Of a DNA stretch of 12,654 bases, positions 6,567-12,654 are shown in pieces. Source of the DNA: Anaerolineales bacterium (GTDB lineage: Bacteria; Chloroflexota; Anaerolineae; Anaerolineales; UBA4823); assembly GCA_020853835.1 (NCBI GenBank), contig JADYYC010000275.1, positions 1-12,654 on the forward strand. Reading direction: 5' to 3'. Both the position numbers and the translations under genes were made by a program. Each line of letters starts with the position of its first letter. Position 1 is the first letter of the stretch. The notes beneath the pieces were generated by a model, which made no database searches, was not told the origin of the DNA, and saw only the letters and a program-made list of their open reading frames with translations.

Positions 6567-8261
6567 ATGCCGGACCTGGAACAAAGCTTACAAGGGCAGG
6601 ACCTGGGACATCTGCGAATTATCGCCCAACTGTGGGGGATTGAGTTTAACGCGCCCGATACCCGCATCGGTTTACAAAGGCTGGTTCCGATGATCAGCGA
6701 TGATGAATTGCTGCATCGGGTCGTGGCAGAGATGCCTCTGGAGGCGCAGCAGGCGCTGGACGAGCTTTTGGCGAACGATGGCCGCATGTCCTGGCCGCTC
6801 TTCACTCGCCGCTACGGGGCGTTGCGCGAAATGGGCGCGGCGCGCAGGGATCGGGACCATCCGTATAGCGATAATCAGGCGCGCGCCTCCGAGGCGCTCT
6901 GGTATCGCGGTCTGATTGGGCGCGGTTTTTTTGATACGCCCGATGGTCTTGAAGAATTTGCATATATTCCAGATGATTTCTTGTTGATCCTGCCGCAAAA
7001 GGTCGCCAAACCGGCCGCCCCCGGCCCTCTGGGCCGGCCGGCTACCAGGGCGGAAAAGAGCTGCAGCGTGCTCGCGGACGATAAGATCCTCGACGATGTG
7101 TGCACAATGCTGGCGGGGCGGCGAACTGGAATGGATCTGGATGCTATCCAGGCGCATCTGATCTCAATCTCCGAAAGTCGATATGCACTCGACGCACAGG
7201 CGCTGGAAACGCTTCTCGTCTCGGCGGGACTGCTCGATCAAGAAGGACAGATTATCCTAGAACCTGTTCGCCAGTTTCTTGAAAAGACCCGTGAGGCAGC
7301 GTTACTCGAGCTGTTTCGAAGCTGGATGAGCAGCCAACAATTCAATGAACTAAGGCTAATTCCGGGAATTAAGATTGAAGGAGTGTGGCGCAACGACCCG
7401 TTGTCGGCGCGGCAGAGCATACTGGATTTTTTGTCCACCATCCCTGGCAGGCTTCCGGGTGGAGGGGAAAAGCCGGTATTCTGGAGCTTGAACTCTTTTG
7501 TAAACGCGGTGCGCGAAATTCAACCTGATTTTCAACGCCCGTCCGGGGATTACGATACATGGTATTTGCAAGACGTTGACACTGGTGAATATCTGCGCGG
7601 TTTCCAAAACTGGGATCGTGTCGACGGCGAGCTGATCCGGTTTACGCTCTGCGGGCCGCTCCATTGGCTCGGACTGCTGGACCTGGGATTTCAGTGCGAA
7701 GATCAGGCTTCTATAAAATCTCAGCCGAGCGCGTTCAGGTTTTCTGAGATGGCGTTTGATCTGTTCAACCTTAAACCGCCGCCAGGCCTGGCGGCCGAAA
7801 CCGATAAAATGCAGGTGAGCTCAGACGGGCGGATTTTCGCTTCAAGACACCTGGCCCGGTCTGCCAGGTATCAGCTCGCGCGCTTTACCGAGTGGATTGG
7901 GTATAAGCGCGACCAATATGAGTACCGGCTGTCCCCGGCATCTTTAGATAGGGCTGGCAAACAGGGGCTCACTATTCCGCACCTTCTCACGCTGCTCAAT
8001 CGATATGCCAAACAGGTTCCACCCAACCTCGTCAAAGCGCTGGAAAACTGGGAGCGGCACGGGGAAGAGGCCAGGCTGGAACGCGTTATGGTCTTGAAGG
8101 TCCGCGCGCCCGAGGTTCTACAGGCAATTCGCCAGTCGAAAGCCAGCCGTTTTCTGGGAACGCCGCTGGGACCGACCACGGTCGAAGTTCGAGCCGAAGC
8201 GTGGAAGAAAATTGTCCAGACGTTGGCGGAATTGGGCTACCTTGTCGACAGCGTTGATTGA
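6567..8261 (+). CDS. helicase-associated domain protein (XPB/Ssl2 N-terminal type), no motor domain
   Basis: A 564-residue protein whose C-terminal third (about 415-540) resembles the XPB/Ssl2 helicase-associated domain. It contains MQVSSDGRIFASRHL, a YQLARFTEWIG helix, then YEYRLSPASLDRAGKQGLTI and LLTLLNRYAKQVPPNL, followed by a helical region that continues to residue 500. The N-terminal 40-260 is helical with winged-helix-like segments (ALDELLANDGRMSWPLFTRR; LIGRGFFDTP), and a Pro/Ala-rich linker lies near 147-163. I find no Walker A GxGKT or DExH motif, so it is not itself a helicase. The gene starts 3 nt after the DUF429 stop (TGA-TAT-ATG) with only a weak GAAAAG upstream, which suggests translational coupling. 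Related proteins occur as stand-alone genes in Actinobacteria and Chloroflexota. A DNA-binding or repair accessory role is inference. Confidence 0.75.
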   Translation: MPDLEQSLQGQDLGHLRIIAQLWGIEFNAPDTRIGLQRLVPMISDDELLHRVVAEMPLEAQQALDELLANDGRMSWPLFTRRYGALREMGAARRDRDHPYSDNQARASEALWYRGLIGRGFFDTPDGLEEFAYIPDDFLLILPQKVAKPAAPGPLGRPATRAEKSCSVLADDKILDDVCTMLAGRRTGMDLDAIQAHLISISESRYALDAQALETLLVSAGLLDQEGQIILEPVRQFLEKTREAALLELFRSWMSSQQFNELRLIPGIKIEGVWRNDPLSARQSILDFLSTIPGRLPGGGEKPVFWSLNSFVNAVREIQPDFQRPSGDYDTWYLQDVDTGEYLRGFQNWDRVDGELIRFTLCGPLHWLGLLDLGFQCEDQASIKSQPSAFRFSEMAFDLFNLKPPPGLAAETDKMQVSSDGRIFASRHLARSARYQLARFTEWIGYKRDQYEYRLSPASLDRAGKQGLTIPHLLTLLNRYAKQVPPNLVKALENWERHGEEARLERVMVLKVRAPEVLQAIRQSKASRFLGTPLGPTTVEVRAEAWKKIVQTLAELGYLVDSVD

Positions 8262-8307
8262 GTAATCCGATTCCCACTTATCCGTGTCAATGGAATAACT
8301 GCTTATA

Positions 8308-8374
8308 GCGGCGTCATCATATCTTACAGCCCTGACCGGTTCAGTTCGATCAAGACGGTCACGCCGGACGCCGC
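8308..8374 (+). other. nested inverted repeats upstream of the SerK-like gene
   Basis: GCGGCGTC (8308-8315) and GACGCCGC (8367-8374) are perfect complements, and inside them GACCG (8334-8338) pairs with CGGTC (8356-8360). The structure sits in the 158-bp gap after the helicase-associated gene and ends 45 nt before the next ATG. No T-run follows, so it is not a clear terminator. It could be a structured leader. No convincing -35/-10 pair was found in this gap. Confidence 0.35.
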
Positions 8375-8409
8375 CACAAAATCAAGTAAAATGTTGTATC
8401 CGATCAACC

Positions 8410-8414
8410 AGGAG
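8410..8414 (+). promoter_or_regulatory. ribosome binding site of the SerK-like gene
   Basis: AGGAG with a 5-nt spacer precedes the ATG at 8420. An in-frame GTG at 8414 overlaps the site itself and is rejected as a start. Confidence 0.8.
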
Positions 8415-8419
8415 TGTAC

Positions 8420-9253
8420 ATGCAAAACAGCAGCGCCTTACCTAAGCTCGAAATGATCTCTACAAATGCGCTCATTCCTCATGAAGAGATCGACCCACGC
8501 CGCACCGAGAGACTGGTCACCCGCCTCCTGGAGGAGGGCCTCTTAAAAAACCCGCCTGTGGTGACAGAAATTCCCGACAGCGATTGTTATGTGGTGTTGG
8601 ACGGAGCCAACCGTACGGTTTCGTTTCAGAACGCGCATATACCACATATCGTGTGCCAGATCGTCAACTATTCGGATCCGGGTGTGATACTTGATACCTG
8701 GTATCATGTCGTTTCCGGATTGTCATTGGAAGAACTGGAAAAGGGGCTGGTCGAAAACTGTGAGATGGATCTAGTCGAGTGCTCGCTCGAGCAAGCGCGC
8801 CGATCTCTCAGACTTGAGACTGCCCTGGCTTATATCATCAGCGAGAATGGCGTGCGCAAGTTAGTGCCGCCGACGCAGGAAATTCGCGATCTGCGCTTGC
8901 TGAACGGCCTGGTGCAGTCTTATCGCGGGAAAGCCGATATTTTCAGGGCATCGAACGATATTTGGGAGATTCAAAAGCCCTTCTATCCAGATATTACGGC
9001 GCTGGTCGTGTTCCCTCGCCTCCAACCTGCGGATATCTTGCATGCCGCACGCAACGATTACAAGGTGCCGAGCGGGATTACGCGCCATATCATCCCTGCT
9101 CGGGCGCTTAACATAAATATCCCAATTGGGATTTTGATGGCAAACTGGCCCATCGAAAAAAAGCGTGAGTGGTTACAGGGGTGGTGGATGGAACGTATGG
9201 CTGCAAACTCGATCAGGTATTACGCCGAATCCACGTTTTCATTCAACGAATAG
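8420..9253 (+). CDS. ParB-fold protein, SerK/SbnI-like (possible free L-serine kinase)
   Basis: A 277-residue protein with an N-terminal ParB/sulfiredoxin-type fold. Its features fit the free-serine kinase group (archaeal SerK, staphylococcal SbnI) better than partition proteins. LIPHEEIDPRRTERL puts Glu22/Glu23 near the catalytic glutamate of SerK. YVVLDGANRTVSF (about 57-69) matches the LDGxxR nucleotide/substrate loop, and SGITRHIIPAR (218-228, TRH at 221-223) matches the conserved C-terminal TRH segment. The central His of the SerK DGHHR motif appears as Asn64, so activity is not assured. There is no helix-turn-helix and no neighbouring ParA. If active, it would phosphorylate L-serine to O-phosphoserine. 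It sits between the helicase-associated gene (158 bp upstream) and the membrane-protein gene (91 bp downstream) and may be monocistronic. The family assignment rests on motif recognition and should be read as likely, not proven. Confidence 0.68.
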   Translation: MQNSSALPKLEMISTNALIPHEEIDPRRTERLVTRLLEEGLLKNPPVVTEIPDSDCYVVLDGANRTVSFQNAHIPHIVCQIVNYSDPGVILDTWYHVVSGLSLEELEKGLVENCEMDLVECSLEQARRSLRLETALAYIISENGVRKLVPPTQEIRDLRLLNGLVQSYRGKADIFRASNDIWEIQKPFYPDITALVVFPRLQPADILHAARNDYKVPSGITRHIIPARALNINIPIGILMANWPIEKKREWLQGWWMERMAANSIRYYAESTFSFNE

Positions 9254-9284
9254 CAAGCGAAAAGGTTTTCATTGTATACTTGGC

Positions 9285-9290
9285 TATAAA
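9285..9290 (+). promoter_or_regulatory. possible -10 element upstream of the membrane-anchored protein gene
   Basis: TATAAA (in TATAAAATG, 9285-9293) lies in the 91-bp gap, about 55 nt ahead of the start codon. No good -35 box is found at the proper distance, so this is a weak call based on one hexamer and gene layout. Confidence 0.3.
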
Positions 9291-9330
9291 ATGTGAACAT
9301 AACCTTGAAAAAAGCATGTCCTCAAACAAG

Positions 9331-9337
9331 AAGGAGG
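9331..9337 (+). promoter_or_regulatory. ribosome binding site of the membrane-anchored protein gene
   Basis: AAGGAGG with a 7-nt spacer precedes the ATG at 9345. It rules out the in-frame TTG at 9339, which would lie only 1 nt from the site. Confidence 0.85.
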
Positions 9338-9344
9338 CTTGACA

Positions 9345-10538
9345 ATGGAAGAAGAATACCAGGCGGTCGAGAACCGCATACCCAGGTGGGCTTTGATAGG
9401 CGGATTGGTGCTTGTGTTCGCCTGTCTGGCGTGCCTGATTACAATATTCCTGGCTCGTACACGCTTGCTGTCGATGGCGGTGAGCGTGCTCGCCAGCGAG
9501 ACGCCCCTTCCCTCCAACACCCTCCCGCCAACGATGACCTTCACAGTCGCGCCAACTAATACAGAAGCTCCGACTTTGGCGCCTTCGGACACACCTTCGC
9601 CCACGCCGCTTCCCATGCCGCCGGCTGAGGTGATGGCGCTGGCTCAGGGCAGCCCAGCCCTTAATGAGGCTTTCGCGGACAACTCCAATAGCTGGCAAGG
9701 GATAAACCAGACTTCTGAAGTGATCATTCAGGAAGGTCAGCTTCAGCTTCGCAGCGACAACCCAGGCAAGCCCGCAGTCGCTTTCTGCCAGGGCGAAAAA
9801 TGTGGTCCGTACCAGGACTATTATTACCTGCAAGCCGAGCTCGTTGAAGATCGGGTATCAACGCTCTCCCTGGGGTTGATTTTTGGGCTGAACCAACCGA
9901 AATCCGGTTTCTACAACTTTGCGATACGCCCATCTTCTGGAGAGATTGGCCTGCAAAAGATGTCGAACGGTCAATGGACGAATTTGATCGATTGGACCCC
10001 TGCCCCGACGGCCAAGTTTTATCCTTTCGTAAATACCCTGGGGGTCAGTTATCTGCAAGGAAATATCCAGTTGTTTGTCAATGGCGCGCTGGTGGGCAGC
10101 TATAAGGATCCACAGCCCTATACAGGCGGACGGATTGGGTTTGCCGTCGAATCGGATGGCGTGCGTTTGCTGGCGGGCAATGTCCTGGTACTCAGTCTCT
10201 CGCCGGTCACGCCGACGCCGCCCTCGGCGCCAGGAGAAGGCACCCCGCAGCCGCCAACCTACTCGTCACCGACGCCCGCGGCGCGCTACACGTTCACTCC
10301 CACCGCGCAAGGCGCCTGCCCCGCCCACGTGCCGGCTGGCAATTTCGTCCTGGTGGTGTTCAAGTCCGGCCCCGGAAAGGGAGAGATCACGATCAACGGC
10401 GCAAAATACAAGGTCGAACAGGGCAACAATGTCTTCTATTTGCCACTGTCAAAGACACATGTGGTGGTTATCAAGGGCAAGACGTATGAGCTCTACTATG
10501 AAAAGTGCACCATTCGGAATTTGAAATTGAATGAATGA
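9345..10538 (+). CDS. membrane-anchored extracellular protein with LamG-like beta-sandwich and Thr/Pro-rich spacers
   Basis: A 397-residue protein with a short cytoplasmic N-terminus (MEEEYQAVENRIPRW), one membrane helix at about 15-37 and an exported remainder. A Ser/Thr/Pro-rich spacer covers about 52-93. A beta-rich domain follows at about 104-287; its opening LNEAFADNSNSWQGI, central SGFYNFAIRPSSGEIGL and closing GGRIGFAVESDGV resemble concanavalin-like (LamG/DUF1080) folds. A second Pro/Thr spacer lies at about 288-322, then a small beta-rich C-terminal domain at about 325-397. Cys148/Cys153 and Cys325/Cys388 could form disulfides outside the cell. Carbohydrate binding is suggested by fold and by the neighbouring galT, but no binding residues can be identified. 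Its stop overlaps an ATG (ATGA at 10535-10538), pointing to one operon with galT. I do not recognise a named family for the whole protein. Confidence 0.75.
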   Translation: MEEEYQAVENRIPRWALIGGLVLVFACLACLITIFLARTRLLSMAVSVLASETPLPSNTLPPTMTFTVAPTNTEAPTLAPSDTPSPTPLPMPPAEVMALAQGSPALNEAFADNSNSWQGINQTSEVIIQEGQLQLRSDNPGKPAVAFCQGEKCGPYQDYYYLQAELVEDRVSTLSLGLIFGLNQPKSGFYNFAIRPSSGEIGLQKMSNGQWTNLIDWTPAPTAKFYPFVNTLGVSYLQGNIQLFVNGALVGSYKDPQPYTGGRIGFAVESDGVRLLAGNVLVLSLSPVTPTPPSAPGEGTPQPPTYSSPTPAARYTFTPTAQGACPAHVPAGNFVLVVFKSGPGKGEITINGAKYKVEQGNNVFYLPLSKTHVVVIKGKTYELYYEKCTIRNLKLNE

Positions 10539-10555
10539 TTGCCCCGGAAAGTCAA

Positions 10556-11596
10556 ATGACTGATTTTGACCGGCCGCACCGTCGTTTCAACCCGTTGAGA
10601 AATGAGTGGGTGCTGGTTTCGCCCCATCGAGCTCGCCGGCCATGGTTAGGGCAGGTGGAAAAAACGCCTGCCCTGGCCTTGCCAGAATATGACCCAGAGT
10701 GCTACCTGTGTCCGGGAAACCAACGGGCCGGTGGGGTGCGCAATCCGGAGTACGAAACGACGTTCGTCTTCGACAACGATTTCCCGGCGTTGCTGCCGCC
10801 AGCCGAAGGTCAGGCTGCTTCTTCGGGTTTGTTGACCGCGGAGCCCGTATCTGGCATTTCACGCGTGGTGTGCTTCTCGCCCCGCCACGATCTGACGCTT
10901 CCTGAGCTTCCGCTCCCCGCAGTCGAAACCGTGATCCGTACCTGGGCCGACCAGACTCGCGAGCTGGCGGAGAGAGAAAACATCGCCTACGTTCAAGTGT
11001 TTGAGAACAAAGGCGAGATGATGGGCTGTTCTAACCCCCATCCTCACAGCCAGATTTGGGCAACAAGCTTTGTCCCCAATGAGCCGCAAATTGAGCAAGA
11101 CGCGCTGCTGGAATATCACGCCCGCAGGGGCGGTTGTCTCTTGTGCGATGTGCTGGATACTGAGAAAGCGATCGGTGAACGGATTGTGGTCTCCAATGAT
11201 GATTTCACCGCGCTCGTCCCGTTTTGGGCCGTTTGGCCGTTTGAAATATTGGTCATTTCACGGCGCCATTTTGGAGCTCTCACAGACCTGGATCGGGCCG
11301 AGATAAGCAACCTGGCCGGTATTCTGAAACAGGTCACTACTCGCTATGATAACCTGTTCGAGATTTCGTTTCCATATTCGATGGGTTTTCATCAAGCGCC
11401 ATGCGATGGAAGGCCTCACCCCGAAGCCCATTTTCATTTGCATTTCTACCCGCCGCTGCTCCGGTCCGCGACTGTGCGCAAATTCATGGTCGGGTTCGAA
11501 ATGCTGGCGATGCCTCAGCGCGATCTCACGCCAGAAACCGCAGCGCAAAGGCTGCTGGAGCTGAGCCCGGTGCATTATCGTCAAGCTTATAAGTAA
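10556..11596 (+). CDS. galT: galactose-1-phosphate uridylyltransferase (GalT)
   Basis: Leloir-pathway enzyme that swaps UMP between UDP-glucose and galactose-1-phosphate. It has 346 residues, as in Escherichia coli GalT (348). Seen in order: PHRRFNPLRNEWVLVSPHR, metal ligands Cys49/Cys52 (CYLC) and His111 (SPRHDLTL), the active-site SNPHPHSQIW with nucleophile His164 and Gln166, SFPYSMGFH (His279), and HFHLHFYPPLLRSATVRKF with His294/His296. A second CxxC (Cys194/Cys197) in RGGCLLCDVL is absent from the E. coli protein. The start at 10556 is chosen because GGAAAG lies 4 nt upstream and the N-terminus then aligns with E. coli GalT. An ATG at 10535, overlapping the previous stop as ATGA, would add seven residues and is the alternative. 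No galK or galE is in the window. The call is secure. Confidence 0.96.
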   Translation: MTDFDRPHRRFNPLRNEWVLVSPHRARRPWLGQVEKTPALALPEYDPECYLCPGNQRAGGVRNPEYETTFVFDNDFPALLPPAEGQAASSGLLTAEPVSGISRVVCFSPRHDLTLPELPLPAVETVIRTWADQTRELAERENIAYVQVFENKGEMMGCSNPHPHSQIWATSFVPNEPQIEQDALLEYHARRGGCLLCDVLDTEKAIGERIVVSNDDFTALVPFWAVWPFEILVISRRHFGALTDLDRAEISNLAGILKQVTTRYDNLFEISFPYSMGFHQAPCDGRPHPEAHFHLHFYPPLLRSATVRKFMVGFEMLAMPQRDLTPETAAQRLLELSPVHYRQAYK

Positions 11597-11606
11597 AGAA
11601 CGAGAT

Positions 11607-12626
11607 ATGGACGAGAAAATCGATGTATTAATGACAGTGGGGATGCCGGAAGAACTAATCGAAAAACTTCAGGCAGTGTCCCCCCGGCTTTTTATCCACC
11701 AGCACCGAGTCCAACGAGCGGAAGAGATTCCAGCAGAGATTTGGGCGACGGTAGAAGTGCTCTATACAGGGCGGGTGATACCGCAGCCAAATCAGGCGCC
11801 GAATCTGCGCTGGATCCAGTTTCACTTCGCAGGGATAGACCACGCCCTGGATGCTCCAATAATGCAGCGCGAAGGCCTGCTGGTTACCTCGATGAGCGGC
11901 GCTTCGGCAACCCAGGTCGCTGAATACATCGTTATGATGCTGCTTTCGCTGGGTCACCATCTCCCGGATATGATCGACCACCAAAAGAGGGCCGTATGGC
12001 CAAAAGATCGTTGGGAGCGTTTCAGCCCGCATGAAATTCGGGATGCCACGGTGGGGATCGTTGGATATGGCAGCATCGGTCGCCAGCTCGCCCGGGTGCT
12101 GTTCTCGTTTGGAGCGCGCATTTTTGCCACCAAGCGCAATGGCATGAACCCCAAGGATAAGGGATACATTGTGGCAGGGTACGGCGACCCCAAGGGAGAT
12201 TATGTGCACCGTATCTATCCCGCAGAAGCCTTGAAATCCATGGCAAAGGAATGCGATTTCCTGGTGAACACCGTGCCGCTAGCCGCTTCAACGCGAGACT
12301 TGATTGGCGCAGATGTGTTTTCTGTGATGAAAGAAACGGCCTTTTTTATCGATGTCTCCCGTGGCGGGGTGGTGAATCATGCAGCATTGATCAATGCGTT
12401 GAAAGAGAAAAAAATCGCCGGCGCCGCGCTGGATGTGTTTCCCGAAGAACCACTGCCTGCAGACGACCCGCTTTGGAAAATGCCCAACGTGATCGTCACG
12501 CCGCACATATCTGGAATTTCCCCTCATTATGACGATCGTGCGGTTGCATTATTCGCCCAAAACCTGCAGCGCTATCTGGCTGGAGACCAACTCCTGAACT
12601 TGGTGGATGTTGGGCGGGGTTATTGA
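11607..12626 (+). CDS. D-2-hydroxyacid dehydrogenase (NAD(P)-dependent)
   Basis: A 339-residue cytoplasmic oxidoreductase interconverting a 2-oxoacid and its D-2-hydroxyacid. The nucleotide-binding motif is GYGSIG (153-158). The catalytic set is Arg252 in VSRGGVVNH, Glu281 in DVFPEEPLP and His300 in VTPHISG. The N-terminal substrate domain carries YTGRVIPQPNQAPNLRW and FHFAGIDHA. At the end of the second Rossmann strand the sequence is FATKRNG, with Lys/Arg where NAD-preferring members have Asp, which suggests NADPH use by analogy with glyoxylate/hydroxypyruvate reductases. There is no C-terminal ACT domain, so it is not a full SerA. It lies 10 nt after galT with a weak GAG site 4 nt from the ATG, so it is probably in the same operon. 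The substrate is unknown. Confidence 0.9.
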   Translation: MDEKIDVLMTVGMPEELIEKLQAVSPRLFIHQHRVQRAEEIPAEIWATVEVLYTGRVIPQPNQAPNLRWIQFHFAGIDHALDAPIMQREGLLVTSMSGASATQVAEYIVMMLLSLGHHLPDMIDHQKRAVWPKDRWERFSPHEIRDATVGIVGYGSIGRQLARVLFSFGARIFATKRNGMNPKDKGYIVAGYGDPKGDYVHRIYPAEALKSMAKECDFLVNTVPLAASTRDLIGADVFSVMKETAFFIDVSRGGVVNHAALINALKEKKIAGAALDVFPEEPLPADDPLWKMPNVIVTPHISGISPHYDDRAVALFAQNLQRYLAGDQLLNLVDVGRGY

Positions 12627-12650
12627 TTTGCCCTCGGGGCGACCCCGCCC
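12612..12650 (+). other. inverted repeat at the end of the dehydrogenase gene
   Basis: GGGCGGGGT (12612-12620, within the last codons) and ACCCCGCCC (12642-12650) are perfect 9-bp complements around a 21-nt loop. The loop contains a second small stem, GCCC-TCG-GGGC (12630-12640). It could be the start of an intrinsic terminator, but the window ends 4 nt later and no T-run is visible. Confidence 0.4.
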
Positions 12651-12654
12651 TCGC

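Noticed and set aside
6567..8261. An active XPB helicase
   Set aside because: No Walker A, DExH or other motor motifs are present in the 564 residues; only the accessory domain is recognised.
8420..9253. A ParB-type chromosome partition protein
   Set aside because: There is no helix-turn-helix DNA-binding domain, no neighbouring parA, and the TRH and DPRR segments fit the SerK/SbnI group better.
5796..9253. A phage-defence island containing the DUF429, helicase-associated and ParB-fold genes
   Set aside because: No mobile-element genes, integrase, tRNA junction or known defence effectors are visible, and the neighbours are core or metabolic genes; I cannot support more than a speculative two-gene pair.
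11607..12626. D-3-phosphoglycerate dehydrogenase (serA), which would pair with the SerK-like gene in serine metabolism
   Set aside because: There is no ACT or other C-terminal regulatory domain, the cofactor motif is basic, and the operon context is galT rather than serine genes.

Overview
The window is about 12.6 kb of moderately GC-rich bacterial DNA with ten protein genes, most of them tightly packed. It looks chromosomal and resembles an Anaerolineae-type Chloroflexota genome. The reasons are inference from familiarity with these proteins: the C-terminal end of the DnaE, a membrane-anchored protein with Thr/Pro-rich spacers, and a DUF429 protein paired with a helicase-associated (XPB/Ssl2-type) protein. 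No 16S rRNA or other decisive marker is present. I see no tRNA, rRNA, CRISPR array, insertion sequence or phage gene.

Layout. (1) Positions 1-1121, plus strand: the C-terminal end of DnaE, the replicative polymerase alpha subunit, cut by the window edge. (2) Positions 1134-5486, minus strand: a four-gene catabolic cluster read in the order aldehyde dehydrogenase (P5C-dehydrogenase-like), CoA-transferase subunit A, alpha/beta hydrolase, CoA-transferase subunit B. It has a good sigma70-type promoter (TTGACA, 17 bp, TAGAAT) at 5595-5623 and strong inverted repeats between the dehydrogenase and subunit A genes. (3) A divergent intergenic region of about 309 bp. (4) Positions 5796-8261, plus: a DUF429 protein (predicted RNase H fold) and, 3 nt later, a 564-residue protein whose C-terminal part resembles the XPB/Ssl2 helicase-associated domain but which has no helicase motor. 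(5) Positions 8420-9253, plus: a ParB-fold protein resembling the free-serine kinases SerK and SbnI. (6) Positions 9345-12626, plus: a likely three-gene operon of a membrane-anchored extracellular beta-sandwich protein, galT, and a D-2-hydroxyacid dehydrogenase.

How the genes may work together. The minus-strand cluster probably oxidises an aldehyde to an acid, activates it as a CoA thioester, and hydrolyses a related ester, thioester or C-C bond. The substrate cannot be read from the sequence. Its notable feature is that the two subunits of one CoA-transferase are separated by a hydrolase gene with identical 49-bp spacers on either side. The DUF429/helicase-associated pair is the least characterised part of the window and the best candidate for an undescribed two-protein system; a nucleic-acid role is inferred only from fold families. 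Several start codons were moved downstream of the longest open frame because a clear Shine-Dalgarno sequence decides them.
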